Below, one piece after another: positions 1-11,209 of a stretch of DNA of 64,000 bases; positions within the stretch are counted from its first letter, which is position 1, and the number at the start of each line of letters is the position of its first letter. A program made the position numbers and the translations under genes. Location: contig FWCC01000121.1 of assembly GCA_900169235.1 (NCBI GenBank), positions 1 through 64,000 of the forward strand. Direction: 5' to 3'. The notes under the pieces were generated by a model, which worked only from the letters and a program-made list of their open reading frames with translations, was not told where the DNA came from and searched no databases. The DNA comes from Zarea fungicola. Taxonomy: Eukaryota > Ascomycota > Sordariomycetes > Hypocreales > Cordycipitaceae.

Positions 1-1311
1 GTCGATAAGCCATCGTTACACTAATCTTCCCCGCCGAGCAACCTTTGTCCAAGAAGAACTGCCGCCACTAGCATATGAAAATTCGTCAGCCAGTAAAACG
101 AGCAGCTGTATGTTCAATTCTGCTTTCTGGTGCAGGTTAGACAGACTTGGTCAAGCTGGTGTATGTTGGCCGCCCAGGAGCTGATGTCATTGTTGCCTCT
201 TCTGTCCTGCGCGCTGTGCTAGCTAGCCTGATGACTTGCATCAGTTTTTGCGGCTTGTATATTTATGTCCCTAATCGGGCACATAGTTTTGCCACTGCAT
301 CGTGTAGTTGCTTACATGTAGCTAAGAGAGCGGGCAAGGTCCTTTGCATAGTGAGGTAGGTCCAGGAATCCATCATAATATACCAAGCCATTGAACCTTT
401 TAATCCTTAATTAATATTTCGCTTCTTGGTGACAGAAGGTTGCCGTGTGTTGTAGGCATACTCTTGGATAAAGTGACTGGTGCCATACTTTGGTAGATCT
501 CGCTCGTGCTCTGCTCTCCGTTACTCATTCGTAATTATTAGCCGTTTATTTCCTAAGCAGTCACTCATACCTACACTTGACTATCTAGTTCCAGCTTCAT
601 TTACGCGCGGCCATTCACAAAAGACTCAATAACTATTGGCCAATCAGCAGCGACATCGATCAAGCTGAAATTGCGTACTTACATGCCTAATAAAAGGTGA
701 GTAACTCGACGCGCACACAAAACGTATTCGTCAGGCAAATATGAGTCTAGAACGCGTGGCAACCATGCTACCTAGCTTCTGGCGCCATCTCAGCCCCATC
801 TGGAAATTCCCGCTGGCCCAACACCGGATAGGCATTCCCGAGATTTTCATCACAAGACGGACAGTTCAACGTCTGATAATTCCGCATGTTAATCACAAGT
901 GAAGAAAAAGAAAATAAAATATAAATCGGTTTCTAAATCGCTTCACTAATTGGAGTAGAGATGAAGATTTAAGCCTCTGTCCGGATAATTTAGTCAACCG
1001 TACGATTGGATCACCGACTCACCGGGTACAGAAACCTTTCCGTCTCCACTTGCCTCCGTAATAAGGCTGCGACGCCACGACGGCCGTTGACTCTACGGAG
1101 CAAGAAAAATATAGGCTACGAGGGCATCGTAATGGGCAAGGGCCGATGATAGATGAAGCTTGCTAGTTGCTACGGAGCCCCTTTCATTCGTATGCCAATG
1201 CTGATGGGATAATATGTATTTATTCCCCAAAAACTTTCCCCCCCAAATGATGTTTCAATCTGTAAAAGCTATCGAAATAATCGTGGTGGTTCTAAATCCA
1301 GGCTCGTAACC
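1..1311. other. gene-free left flank
   Basis: No convincing gene is visible. The only sizeable open frame (147-359) lacks a recognisable motif, signal peptide or splice signals and is best read as chance. The last few hundred bases before 1312 are presumably the promoter of the ABC transporter. Confidence 0.5.
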
Positions 1312-4300
1312 ATGGCCTCTTGTGATGCCCAGTTCGGCCCCAAAGTCGACACATCCTGTCGATCTTTCGACTTTACGTTGTATTTCGAAGATGCCATCTT
1401 TGCGGCAGCCCCCAGTGCAATTTTTATTATTTTTTCTATTTTGCCGCTTCTTGGTCTGATACGCCAGCGAAACATTGTCAAGAGCTCCATACTGCTTGCT
1501 CTGAAATTGGTAACTTACAGTATTGTGGCAACCGGTTGACTGCCAAAACGCTAACGTCATTTTATAGGCTGTCTTCTCCATTCTAATCATCTTTCAAGCT
1601 GTATTTCTTGCACTGAGAGTAAAAAACCACAATTTGCACACGAATGCGTCACTCGCGGCCGATATACTATCGCTGGTGGCTACTGTTACCGCCGCCACCC
1701 TGTCATGGCTCCAGCACCATCGATCCGAGCAGCCATCGACGACTCTAGCACTATACTTGTCTGCACTGGCGGTGCTGGATATTTCTCGAGTCCGAACCCT
1801 CTGGCTTATTCCTGGAAGCTCTGCTGCGGCCTCTGTTAAAACCGTTGCCCTCATCTTCACGGCGGCCGCCCTGGTCCTCGAGTCTACTGGCAAGAGAGCT
1901 AGTCTGCGACAGCCAGAGAAGCTTGCACACTCCGGCCCGGAACCTTTTATCGGATTCTGGGGTCTAACTGGTTATGTGTGGGTTCTTGGTACGCTTTCAC
2001 GTGGCTACCGAAACTTTCTCTCTGTCGATGACCTTCCGGCCCTAGACTACCGCATTGCTGCCGACAAATTGCACCAAAGACTAGAGAATCAGTTGAAAAA
2101 AGGTTAGCGCACTAAAGTAATTAAATTTGGGACTAAAGTTGCCTAACTATTTTCTAGCCGACTTGTCGAAAAAGAACACCTTTGTTGCTGCCTGTTCTCG
2201 CGCATTTGCCTGGCCATTCGCAGCCGCCGTCGTCCCCCGGCTATTTCTGATTGGATTCAGATTTGCGCAGCCATTCATGATCAACAATGTACTTGCCTTT
2301 ATTGGAAACAAGAATGCAGCTCAAAGTATTGGCAATGGGCTAATCGGCGCATATGCACTCGTGTATGCCGGCATGGCTGTAAGAGAAACTGCGCCGAACT
2401 GCGCTCCCCTGGTTTCTTAACTAACCAGAGGTAGATTTCCATGGCTCTGCATAGATATTATCTAAACAGATTCATCATCGGACTGCGTGGTGCATTGATT
2501 TCTGTCATCTATCAGCAGACTGTCCATGCGAGGGGCCTTGATCTCGGCGACATTGATGGTCTTACGCTCATGGGCGCCGATGTGGAGCGCATCGCGAGCA
2601 GCTTCCGAACAATTCACGAGGTATGGGCATCGCCCATAGAAATCATAATCGCTGTATATCTTTTGGAAAGACAGATTGCCGTCGCGTGTATTGTCCCGGG
2701 CCTTCTCGTCCTTGGTAGGTTTCAAATCTTGCTACGGCTCAAGGGAACGCGATGAGGGCTAACAATAATTAACAGCCTTTGTATTGATCTCTTTTGGAAT
2801 TGCAACACTAGCGAAAAAGTACCAGAGAAAATGGATCGAAAAGGTCGAAGTACGTCTTGGCCTCACAACAAATATGCTGGCCAATATGAGAACAGTCAAA
2901 ATGCTGGGCCTCAGCCCCCGTATGTTTGACGTTCTCTTCAAAGCCCGAGATGTCGAAATCGAGCATTCCACCAGGTACCGCTGGACAATGATTGGCGTAG
3001 TCTTCTTTTGTGAGTTTCATTGTGATTTCTAACATGAAGTCTGCTAACCAGAATAGCCAACGCGCCATTGATGCTGGCACCAGTCGTCACATTTGTCGTT
3101 TTTGTCGCCATCGCAACTGCTCGCCACGACAACTCGTTCCTAGCTGCCAAAGCATTTACATCGCTCTCACTTATTGCACTGCTGACAGAGCCAGCCTTGA
3201 CGTTTATTCAATCTATTCCGAGTGTTTATGAGTGTCTCAGCAGCTTTGATAGAATGCAGGAATACTACCGACAGCCCATCCACCCTGGACTATTGCCACT
3301 CGTAAGCGGCAGCACTTACAACACAGAAAAGGCGTCGTCAGATATTTCTCTGCAGCAGGTGCATGGAGCTTCTGAGGTTGCCGCTGTGACCTTTGTCGAC
3401 CAGGATTATGCTTGGACAAAGTTGAGCACTCCCGTGCTCAAGAAGCTCAATGCCTCCATCCTGCAGGGCCGATTCACTGCCGTGGTCGGTCGCACTGGCA
3501 GCGGTAAATCAACTTTCCTTGAGAGCATTCTTGGCGAGACGGTAGACTTGGGCGGTCGCACAGAGCGCACATTTGCTACGGCAGCCTACTCAGCACAGGT
3601 CCCCTGGCTTGTTAAAGGCACTTTGAAGGACAACATCACATATGCTGCGCCAGCTCCCATCGATGAACAATGGTATCAAACGGTCATCTCTGCGTGCGGC
3701 TTGGAGCATGATATTCAAAACATGGCTGGCGGCGATTTGGCGGAAATTGGTGACAGCGGAAGCAAACTGAGTGGCGGCCAGAAACAGCGAGTAAGCTTGG
3801 CCCGCGCTGTCTTTGCGCGCGAAAAGGTCATTCTTTTGGATGATGTTTTCAGCGGTGTCGACAATGCAAATATTGCCCACATTTCGGAGAAACTTTTTGG
3901 ACCAGACGGCCTCCTGCGAAGAAACAATTCCACAATCGTTTTAGTGACGCACTCCAAGTATCTCATGATGATGGCCGATGACGTGCTAGTCATGGATCAG
4001 GGCACGATTATCGAGTCACGGACGGTGGCTTCACTCCAGTCTGCAGACGGCTTCTCCTCCGGTTTCCAGATTGAACAGGCCAGAGCGGATGAAGATGAAG
4101 AAAAAGAAGCCAGTGCCGTGAAGCCCATGGCACAGGTCCTTGCCCGCATAGAAACGGCCGACGAACACATATCCGCTCTGAATGAAGAAGCAGCAGATCT
4201 GAAACGAACGCACGGAGTCCCCTCAGTGTATCGGTACTACATGAAGTCATCCGGCCTCGGCAGAGTGGTAATTATGCTGGCTGGAACTGGTTTGTACATT

Positions 4301-6091
4301 TTCTGCAACGAGTTTGGCATCGTATGGATCGATCTGTGGTCGTCGGCGAATGCCAGGAACCCCGGCCACGCCAATAACAGCATGTATCTTGGTGTGTATG
4401 CCGCCCTGGGATTCATATCTGTATTGTTTCTGTTTTATCTTTGTTGGATGATATTTGTCAAGATGATTTCAGTGTCGTCGAGAAATCTGCACACAGATCT
4501 TTTGACCGCCGTCACTCGTGCTTCACTGCTGTTCTTTCAAGAAACAGATGTCGGCAACATTACCAATCGATTCAGCCAAGATATGGAGCTGATTGGCATT
4601 GAGCTTCCTATAATCATCATCAACTACCTTGCTGCAGCATACGAGTGCATTGCCAAGGTGATTCTCCTGGCAGTGTTTGGACGGTACCTAACAGCGTCGC
4701 TTCCAGTTTTCTTGGTTAGCATTTACATTATTCAGCGTATTTACCTTCGCACGTCGCGGCAGGTCAGATTGTTGGATATTGAAGCGAAAGCGCCTGTTTA
4801 CCTCCAATTTCTCGAATCAAAGAATGGCGCCAGCACACTACGCGCTTTTGGTTGGCAGGACAGCTGCAAGCTGGCGCTACAGAAACTGCTGGACCGCTCA
4901 CAAAGACCAGTATATCTTCTGTATTGTATTCAGCAATGGTTAGCGCTCGTACTAGATGCGCTTGTATCTGCACTGGTACTCATCCTCATTGCCATTGTCG
5001 TCACCTGGAGGGACAAGTTTTCTCCTGGGTCTGTTGGTGTTTCGCTCGTCACGGTGATGACCTTCAACTCTGCACTAACACAGTTGATCAAGATGTGGAC
5101 TTCACTTGAAACCTCGATTGGTGCTGTGGGAAGAATTAAAGAGTTTAGGGACAACACCGTACCGGAAGAGGAGGAGCTGGGGATCCTGCAGCCGGAGAGC
5201 CCGCCACCAAACTGGCCCAGTGCTGGCAAGATTGAGTTTAAGAATGTGGTTGCATCCTACAAGTAAGCTGATATGTAACATATAAGCTCTGAGATTACAC
5301 TGCTAACATGGAACTTGTCCAGGGAAACCGGGTGTGCTGTTCTCAAGGGACTCACGTTGTCAATCAAAGCCGGCGAAAAGGTGGCGATCTGCGGGCGCTC
5401 CGGCAGCGGCAAGACATCGCTCATCCTCAGTCTGCTCCACATGATTAACACAAGTGGCGAGCTCTGTATTGATGGCGTTGACATTCACAACCTGGTGCCG
5501 AATGAGCTCCGTGCACTTATCAACATTGTGCCCCAAGAGCCATTCCTGATGCCCGGGTCAGTGCGTCAAAATGTCGACCCATTCGAGGCTGCTGACGATC
5601 AAGTCATTATCTCGTCGCTCAAGCGACTTGGACTATGGGAGCGAATAGAAGCTCTCGGAGGAATTAATGCAGAGATGCCACTTACCTCGTGGTCGGTGGG
5701 CGAGCGACAGCTAATTTGCATGGCGAGAGCCATGGTCAGGAAGAGCCCAATTTTGATCCTCGACGAGGCGACAAGCAGGTAAGCTTTGCCCAAAATGTTA
5801 TCTTACACAAATCATTGGTGAATAACTGCTGACGAATATGACAGCGTGGACCACAAGACGGAGGAAATCATGCAAGAGGTGTTGGAAACCGAGTTTGCTG
5901 GAAAGACGGTTCTTTCCGTAGTTCATCGCCTCGGATACATTGAGCGCTATGACAAAGTGGCGGTGCTAAAAAAAGGTGAATTGATGGAATTTGATGCACC
6001 AGGGACTCTTCTTACGCAACCGTCGATGTTGGCGGCAATGAAGAGCGCTGGGGTGCGAGGATCAAGTAGTTCCAGTAGTCATAGTGACTAG
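1312..6091 (+). CDS. ABC transporter, ABCC/MRP-type full transporter
   Basis: Likely an ATP-driven exporter of conjugates, drugs or metabolites at the plasma or vacuolar membrane. Eight exons join in frame (1312-1509, 1568-2102, 2158-2378, 2435-2714, 2776-3009, 3057-5262, 5323-5778, 5845-6091) to give about 1458 aa, a normal length for ABCC proteins. The N-terminal ~230 residues are rich in hydrophobic helices, as in a TMD0. TMD1 and NBD1 follow: Walker A GRTGSGKST near residue 634, signature LSGGQKQR near 727, Walker B VILLDDV near 750. TMD2 and NBD2 come next: Walker A GRSGSGKTS near 1248, degenerate signature SVGERQ near 1350, Walker B ILILDEA near 1370. All introns are GT-AG and 47-66 nt long. 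The start is the first ATG of the hydrophobic N-terminus. The substrate is unknown. The neighbours are small secreted proteins, so no pathway can be inferred. Confidence 0.93.
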
Positions 6092-6244
6092 TGATGAAGT
6101 AACTAAGAAGGCAAATTAATATATTTACATTTCCCTTCAAATACAGATGATAATGAAAACAGGTCTCCAGTCAATGACTATTATTGATTTGGATGAAATC
6201 AAACTCTGGCCTGTGAGCTACCACATGTCCCAGGGCCGTCTTTT

Positions 6245-6729
6245 CTAACTGAAATATCGGATGCATGTACAGTGATTCCGAGCCTCGCATATAACTTCCA
6301 TGTTGCTCATTGAGGTCAGGCGACATTGTGTCGCGGTGCTTCTGCTGTCGCATACCAGAGCTCCAAAGGCGCTGCAGCGGCAACAGTTCGCGCAAGCATC
6401 GTTTGTAACATCAGTAACATGGTCGAGAAATGGCTGGCAGTTGAGCCTGTATCTTGGCCTTAGCTTAGCGACGCAATCACCTGCCATCTGGGCTGGGCTA
6501 GGAAGTCCTCCGAACTGTTGGCATGGAATAAGTCAGCATGTGATTCTTTGGGGATGGAGACAAGGGAACATACAAATATCGTTCCAGCGCTTGACCGCTT
6601 AGATATATCGCTTTCTGGGCTATTTAATAGCCCTCGTCGTGAGGCAGCCACATTAGCCTCATCGGACGGTGCCGCGGCGGCAAAAGAGACTATGCCCAGA
6701 CACACAATGCCCAGATGCTGAAAGAACAT
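6245..6729 (-). CDS. small secreted cysteine-rich protein with KR site
   Basis: Two exons (6729-6574 and 6514-6245) with a GTATGT donor, CTGAC branch point and CAACAG acceptor give a 141-aa protein. The N-terminus (MFFQHLGIVCLGIVSFAAAA) is a clear signal peptide, probably cut near residue 20. A linker contains RR at 31-32 and a Kex2-type KR at 44-45. The last ~80 residues hold 11 cysteines, including a CANCCRC cluster, so a disulfide-bonded mature domain is likely. Layout (signal, pro-segment, KR, Cys-rich domain) is typical of fungal secreted effectors or defence-type peptides, but no family is recognised. It runs tail-to-tail with the ABC transporter, whose stop is 153 bp away. Function unknown. 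Confidence 0.7.
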
Positions 6730-7556
6730 GATTGAGAAGTTGTGCTGAATATAGATAGTGAAGGAGTATGGGGGGGCGTGGTTGAGAAAGAATGGTGGAG
6801 TTATATATATTGTCTCTCAAGCTCTTCTACCGAGCGGCAAGGAAGATAACCATTCTTGGCCTCTACTTTGTATGCGAAGATTCGACCTCTTTTCGTTTAA
6901 CTACTATCGTTGATTATCAATCCCTGCAAAACTTTTGTTATATTACCATGCCTGAAGTGCCGAAAGCTGAACGTCCCGGTAAGCTGACGTGAGAAGGCGT
7001 TTAGGAGAGTAAATCTGCTACGCCTAGGAGACGGACAACGGACATATTTTAACTAGGTCAAGCCGCGATTTAGTCAACAATCAACTCGGACGCGCGCCTA
7101 CTAGTCACTGATCTGTGATCGACTAACGAGTGGGTTTTGGCCGGACCCAATAAAACACGATTCATGACTCAAATGCTGTGAGCATCTTTAAACTTAGCAC
7201 CAAGTTAGAATAGCGGTAATAGCCGTTGGAGTGGGTTCAGCGGCAGTTGGAAGGACTCCTGGGACAAATTAGTGGAGAGATATAATTCCATTGAGCCCTC
7301 TCACGTCATATTTTAGGCTTTAGTAAACGACCAAAGCTGTAACGTACAGAAAAGATTGTTGCTTTGTCTAAGAGTAACTCGGCCCTATCGGACTAGACTA
7401 TCTAACTGGTCTTGTATGGATGGCGTATAGAGTTTTCATAAATGTAGCAGCAAGCAAGTATAAGTATACCAGAGAGACCGCAGTGAGATCCTATTCACCA
7501 GCTCTCGTTTTCACGCAACCTTGTACTCTGGGGATTGCCAAGGCCGAATCAAGAAA
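6730..7556. other. intergenic, divergent promoters
   Basis: About 830 bp between the start of the minus-strand Cys-rich gene and the plus-strand secreted gene at 7557. It presumably holds both promoters. TATA-like runs occur near 6801-6812. No coding signal seen. Confidence 0.45.
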
Positions 7557-8135
7557 ATGCGAATCTTTTCACTTCTCTCTTTTATGCCATTGTTGGCATA
7601 TGCTGAGTTTTCTCTGCCTGATAATGCCATTGAAGGCTTTGCTATCCACCTTGAGGATGAGGCTGGCAATGTAACCTACGTCCACCACTCAGAGTTTGAC
7701 AACTACGGTATATCCATTGCTTTGGGCGACACCGACGGCAATGGTACAGAGACTACATTCGAGACAAAACGAAGCTTACCCCAGGGGGACTCAATCACGT
7801 GCGAGCGTCAGAAGACATTCGACATTTCAGATCTTCACCACGGCACTATTAAGCTGATGGAATACCTGGACTGCGGGTTTACAATTATCACAAGCACTAC
7901 CTCCAAATGGAAATATGTTGCAGCGAGCCATTATGAGGGCTCTTCAGTTATCTACATCTGCAACTACAGTGGCAGCTACCGAACTATCAAAGGAGCACAG
8001 TTGCTTGACTTCGAAGAGCAGGTGTTCAACTACTGCGGCCAGCAGAACGTTGCTGGGTGGTATACAGAGCACTTTTATGACATGGCTTGGGGGTATACAA
8101 ACAGCAAATATGGTTTCTGTGGACCGAAACAGTAA
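7557..8135 (+). CDS. small secreted protein, unknown family
   Basis: A single-exon protein of 192 aa. The start was placed at 7557 rather than at an upstream non-ATG codon because MRIFSLLSFMPLLAYA from this ATG is a good signal peptide with a cleavage site before EFSLP. The mature part has five cysteines, three N-glycosylation sequons (NVT, NGT, NYS), a KR pair about 65 residues in, and an aromatic Gly-rich C-terminus ending FCGPKQ. These are features of an extracellular, beta-rich protein. No catalytic motif or known family is recognised. It is one of a run of secreted-protein genes between 6 and 22 kb. Confidence 0.68.
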   Translation: MRIFSLLSFMPLLAYAEFSLPDNAIEGFAIHLEDEAGNVTYVHHSEFDNYGISIALGDTDGNGTETTFETKRSLPQGDSITCERQKTFDISDLHHGTIKLMEYLDCGFTIITSTTSKWKYVAASHYEGSSVIYICNYSGSYRTIKGAQLLDFEEQVFNYCGQQNVAGWYTEHFYDMAWGYTNSKYGFCGPKQ

Positions 8136-9552
8136 CTTGAGGGATAGCAAAGGTTTATTAGCAGAATCGAATGCTTCGGAAAAGGGGTGGCATGTGCCAC
8201 GTACCAGTTCGCGAGATATTGGCGCGAAGTTGCTGAAATCCAATCATCAACTGCATTTATGGGGAGATATTATTGCTATTTAATGTATGATAAATATATG
8301 TATATGGGCATTTATGTGTGAATAGCCGAATAATAGCTGTAGGCACTCTGTGCTGATGAGATTCCAACCCATTTCTGGATTTTCTGTATGCAAAATGGTC
8401 ATTCTCTGCCATCGAGGCACCCTGCTAAAACACGTGAGAAATGAGCCCTATAAAAAAGGATATTGGCACACCAAGCTGCACCGTGACTTCAACGAGAACG
8501 ATTGTGTACCTTGGAGGTAAAAAGGCACCCGGCCTAGACTGCTAATGAGTTCATGTAGTTAGGAGAGCCCGCGCTGTGACTACAGTTACCCTAATTCTTC
8601 GCCAATTTTTTCTATTGATAATATTTATAGAGAGGAGGAACTCTTCAACCAGGACCTAGATATTCAATATGATAAAGTTACCGATCCTGCTGAGAGTACG
8701 GCTTCTCAACCTTTGCTAGTGTAAATGATCAAGAACGTTCTAGCGCATCTACCAGAAACGACTATTGAGTCGATAATTATGACATGAAGCTTAAAAAATT
8801 AGAGAGGATCTTGTCCTTTTATTGCTACAGGCCTATAGGTTGATTATTCTGAACAGGCTGCGCTCCCATCACATGCTCGAAGCCACAAATGCATCCCTAC
8901 GGTGTGGTCAATATGAACAACTTGTTCCTGCAACACAACGATGTTATGCTACACTCGCCCATGACAGGTGGTCCAAACACTTCAAAGGTATTGCCAGTGA
9001 ATGAGATCGAGAATAAGGAAACAGTGAAGCGAGTCTTCGTGATGTTTTCGCGGCTGAGCCCCAGTGGCAGAATACATGTACTTCTAGCGCTGGAACTCAC
9101 GCAGGCGAAGGAACCTATTCCACCCAGTGTGGTACAATTGCTCAGCACGGCTACTTGCGATGTTGCCTAGTTATCTCCTGTAAATATGCTTGCGCGATTG
9201 CCGTCGAGGAGAGCTTGGGGTATCACATTCCCACTCCCTGCTTATGGGTATGCCGGCCGTTACCACTAGTACAAAAGTGCTGAATATTGAAAGGTGGTTC
9301 TGGGAGTTTTTCGGAGGCTGAAGTTACTCAATTGTGCGTTTTCAAAGCGTCAATTTGCATTTTTTTTTTAGCCTGGTATAAAAGAGAAACACAAGTTATA
9401 ATAGATGCAAGAAATACATAACTACCATAATACTGTCTACGCTGTGATAAATTTGTAGGACCTTGCCTCGCCCTAATCAACCTTTATCAACTTAAATTGA
9501 CTTTTTTTCTTGCTTAATTCTGAAGATAATTATAGTAGTGCAAATGTTCACA
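8136..9552. other. intergenic, possible gene relics
   Basis: About 1.4 kb, AT-rich. Open frames at 8822-9170 encode up to 93 aa with fairly protein-like composition, but they have no signal peptide, conserved motif or convincing splice partner. They may be decayed coding sequence. No repeat identified. Confidence 0.35.
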
Positions 9553-10087
9553 TTACAGTATCAGAAACAATTCCGGATCGTCGCTGGCGTAGCCAAAGAA
9601 GATGCCAGGAATATTCCGGTCAGCTGCGGAGCCACACATACCCGGCGAAGTCGTTCCATTGCTGGCTAGACCATATTGTGGTAGACGCCATCATAGCACT
9701 AAGATGGCGAACAAAATGGGTGAAGGCGGAAGCGACGGAGAGTGCTTCGCCGGTAGAGACAAATAAGTCGCGATTACAAGAACGAGAAGAGCGAACGGTT
9801 AGCTTCAAATATACCTGTCTGGTATCGATAGTGGATGTATGGTTAGAAATGCCAGGGTGCTGTTGACTGCACCCAAACCCAAGGCTGACTCTACTTCTGG
9901 CCTGGTGTCTGGCGTTTCCGACGCTTCTGTCAGGCAAGGTCACGTTCGAGACCAGGTCTTTCTTAACAGCCGTCTTATGCTGCGGGGAAAAAGCCGCGTG
10001 TTACTTCCTTTGTGGAATGCACGTCTATTTTTGAGGACTCACACAGAGCAACAGGGCGGCGGCCTGGCGAAAACCCACCCACAAATT
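9553..10087 (-). pseudogene. possible decayed multi-exon gene
   Basis: On the minus strand a long frame (9979-9642) is flanked by introns of normal size and sequence. Upstream a GTGAGT donor and CCCCGCAG acceptor bound a 63-nt intron (10042-9980). Downstream a GTATGT donor, GCTGAC branch point and GCCAG acceptor bound a 58-nt intron (9641-9584), followed by a short last exon ending at 9553. The exon before 10042 encodes a hydrophobic, signal-like stretch (WVGFRQAAALLLC), but no in-frame ATG was found ahead of it. The middle exon is Ser/Arg-rich, then has a tract reading MMASTTIWSSQQWNDFAG. Family unknown. The lost start suggests decay, unless a further 5' exon exists. Confidence 0.32.
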
Positions 10088-10417
10088 GAGTCTGGCGTGG
10101 GGCCTTGCTGATGCGTCTAAAGGAATAGGTCTAGCAATAGGTAGATTCCTTAGGTTTTGTATTGAGGCCAGAGTCCTAATTTAGTTGAAGTGACACATAG
10201 TCGATATGCCAAGAAGTGGGCGAAATATACTGATTAATGCGAGTTGAATGTTCTTACAGTTGCACCGACCGGTAGAGCAACCAATGTGACCTAACCTAAA
10301 AGCGTAGAATAGTCTAATATGCGGAACAATGAGTCTATCCGAGTCGATACTATAAACTTGAACCTTCCCATCGTCATGTTATTGGGAGGTAACTAACATG
10401 CGGTAGAATTCCGAACC

Positions 10418-11209
10418 ATGGTCAAACTGTACTCTCAAGCATTTACGGCTGTTGCCCTCTTGGCTGCTTGCGCGCATGGCAAGAAAATTTATCTCAATGT
10501 AGGTTCTGAAAGTTTAAAACTGAAGTTCAGCACCTAATAAAACCAGTTTGAGGACCTCCCTGCCTCCAATCAACAGGGCTGTGGCGCGAACTCGGTTTCC
10601 GTCAACGCAGCTTATCATGTATGTGGCCAATTGGACAAACTTGCCCCAACGTAGCCGGCGAGCTAAGATTGATAGGATCTGGCCATTTCGAGCAACTTTG
10701 GCGATCTGCCGGTGCGAGTCTTGAACACCACTAAAACCGCAAAATGCTCGACGAGTAATATTGGGCTCTTTGACCAGAAACGCGCAACTTCAGGGCCAAA
10801 TGTACTTGTCGGCAACAGTGGCGAGCTGGATTTTCAGATTTTCTCAGATAACGACATGTTGATCAACGACGCATCATTTGATATTAGTCTTCAGTTTACG
10901 GCTGCGGAAGTGAGTGCTATAGAAAACAGCATACCCAGAATGGCGCTAACATTCTCCCAGCGGGCGAACAAGGACAACATTGTTACCGTAAACACTCTCC
11001 AAGCGGACTTTGCGGTATTCAGCGTTGAAAAACAGTTCACATTTCACACTGCAAAGGATGGCTTCGGCCCGTATCACATTGTGGCCCCCAATACTGGCAA
11101 GTATATATTTTTGACGGTTGAAGCGAGTGTTGGTGTACCCAGCACGGCTTCGTTCAGAAAGCCGGCCGTGTTCGTGGACGGTGTGAACCTGGAGACGACG
11201 GCAAAATAA
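10418..11209 (+). CDS. secreted protein, unknown family
   Basis: Three exons (10418-10498, 10547-10618, 10676-11209) joined by phase-0 GT-AG introns of 48 and 57 nt give 228 aa. The first exon is a signal peptide (MVKLYSQAFTAVALLAACAHG). The mature protein starts KKIYLNFEDLP and has only two cysteines (one in exon 2, one early in exon 3), with alternating polar and hydrophobic stretches that suggest a beta-sandwich. No active-site motif is recognised. It stands alone between two long gene-free stretches. Splice signals and frame continuity are strong; the function is unknown. Confidence 0.72.

Noticed and set aside
147..359. 70-aa open frame near the left edge
   Set aside because: No signal peptide, motif or splice context; Cys/Val-rich composition looks random and the surrounding DNA has no coding signal.
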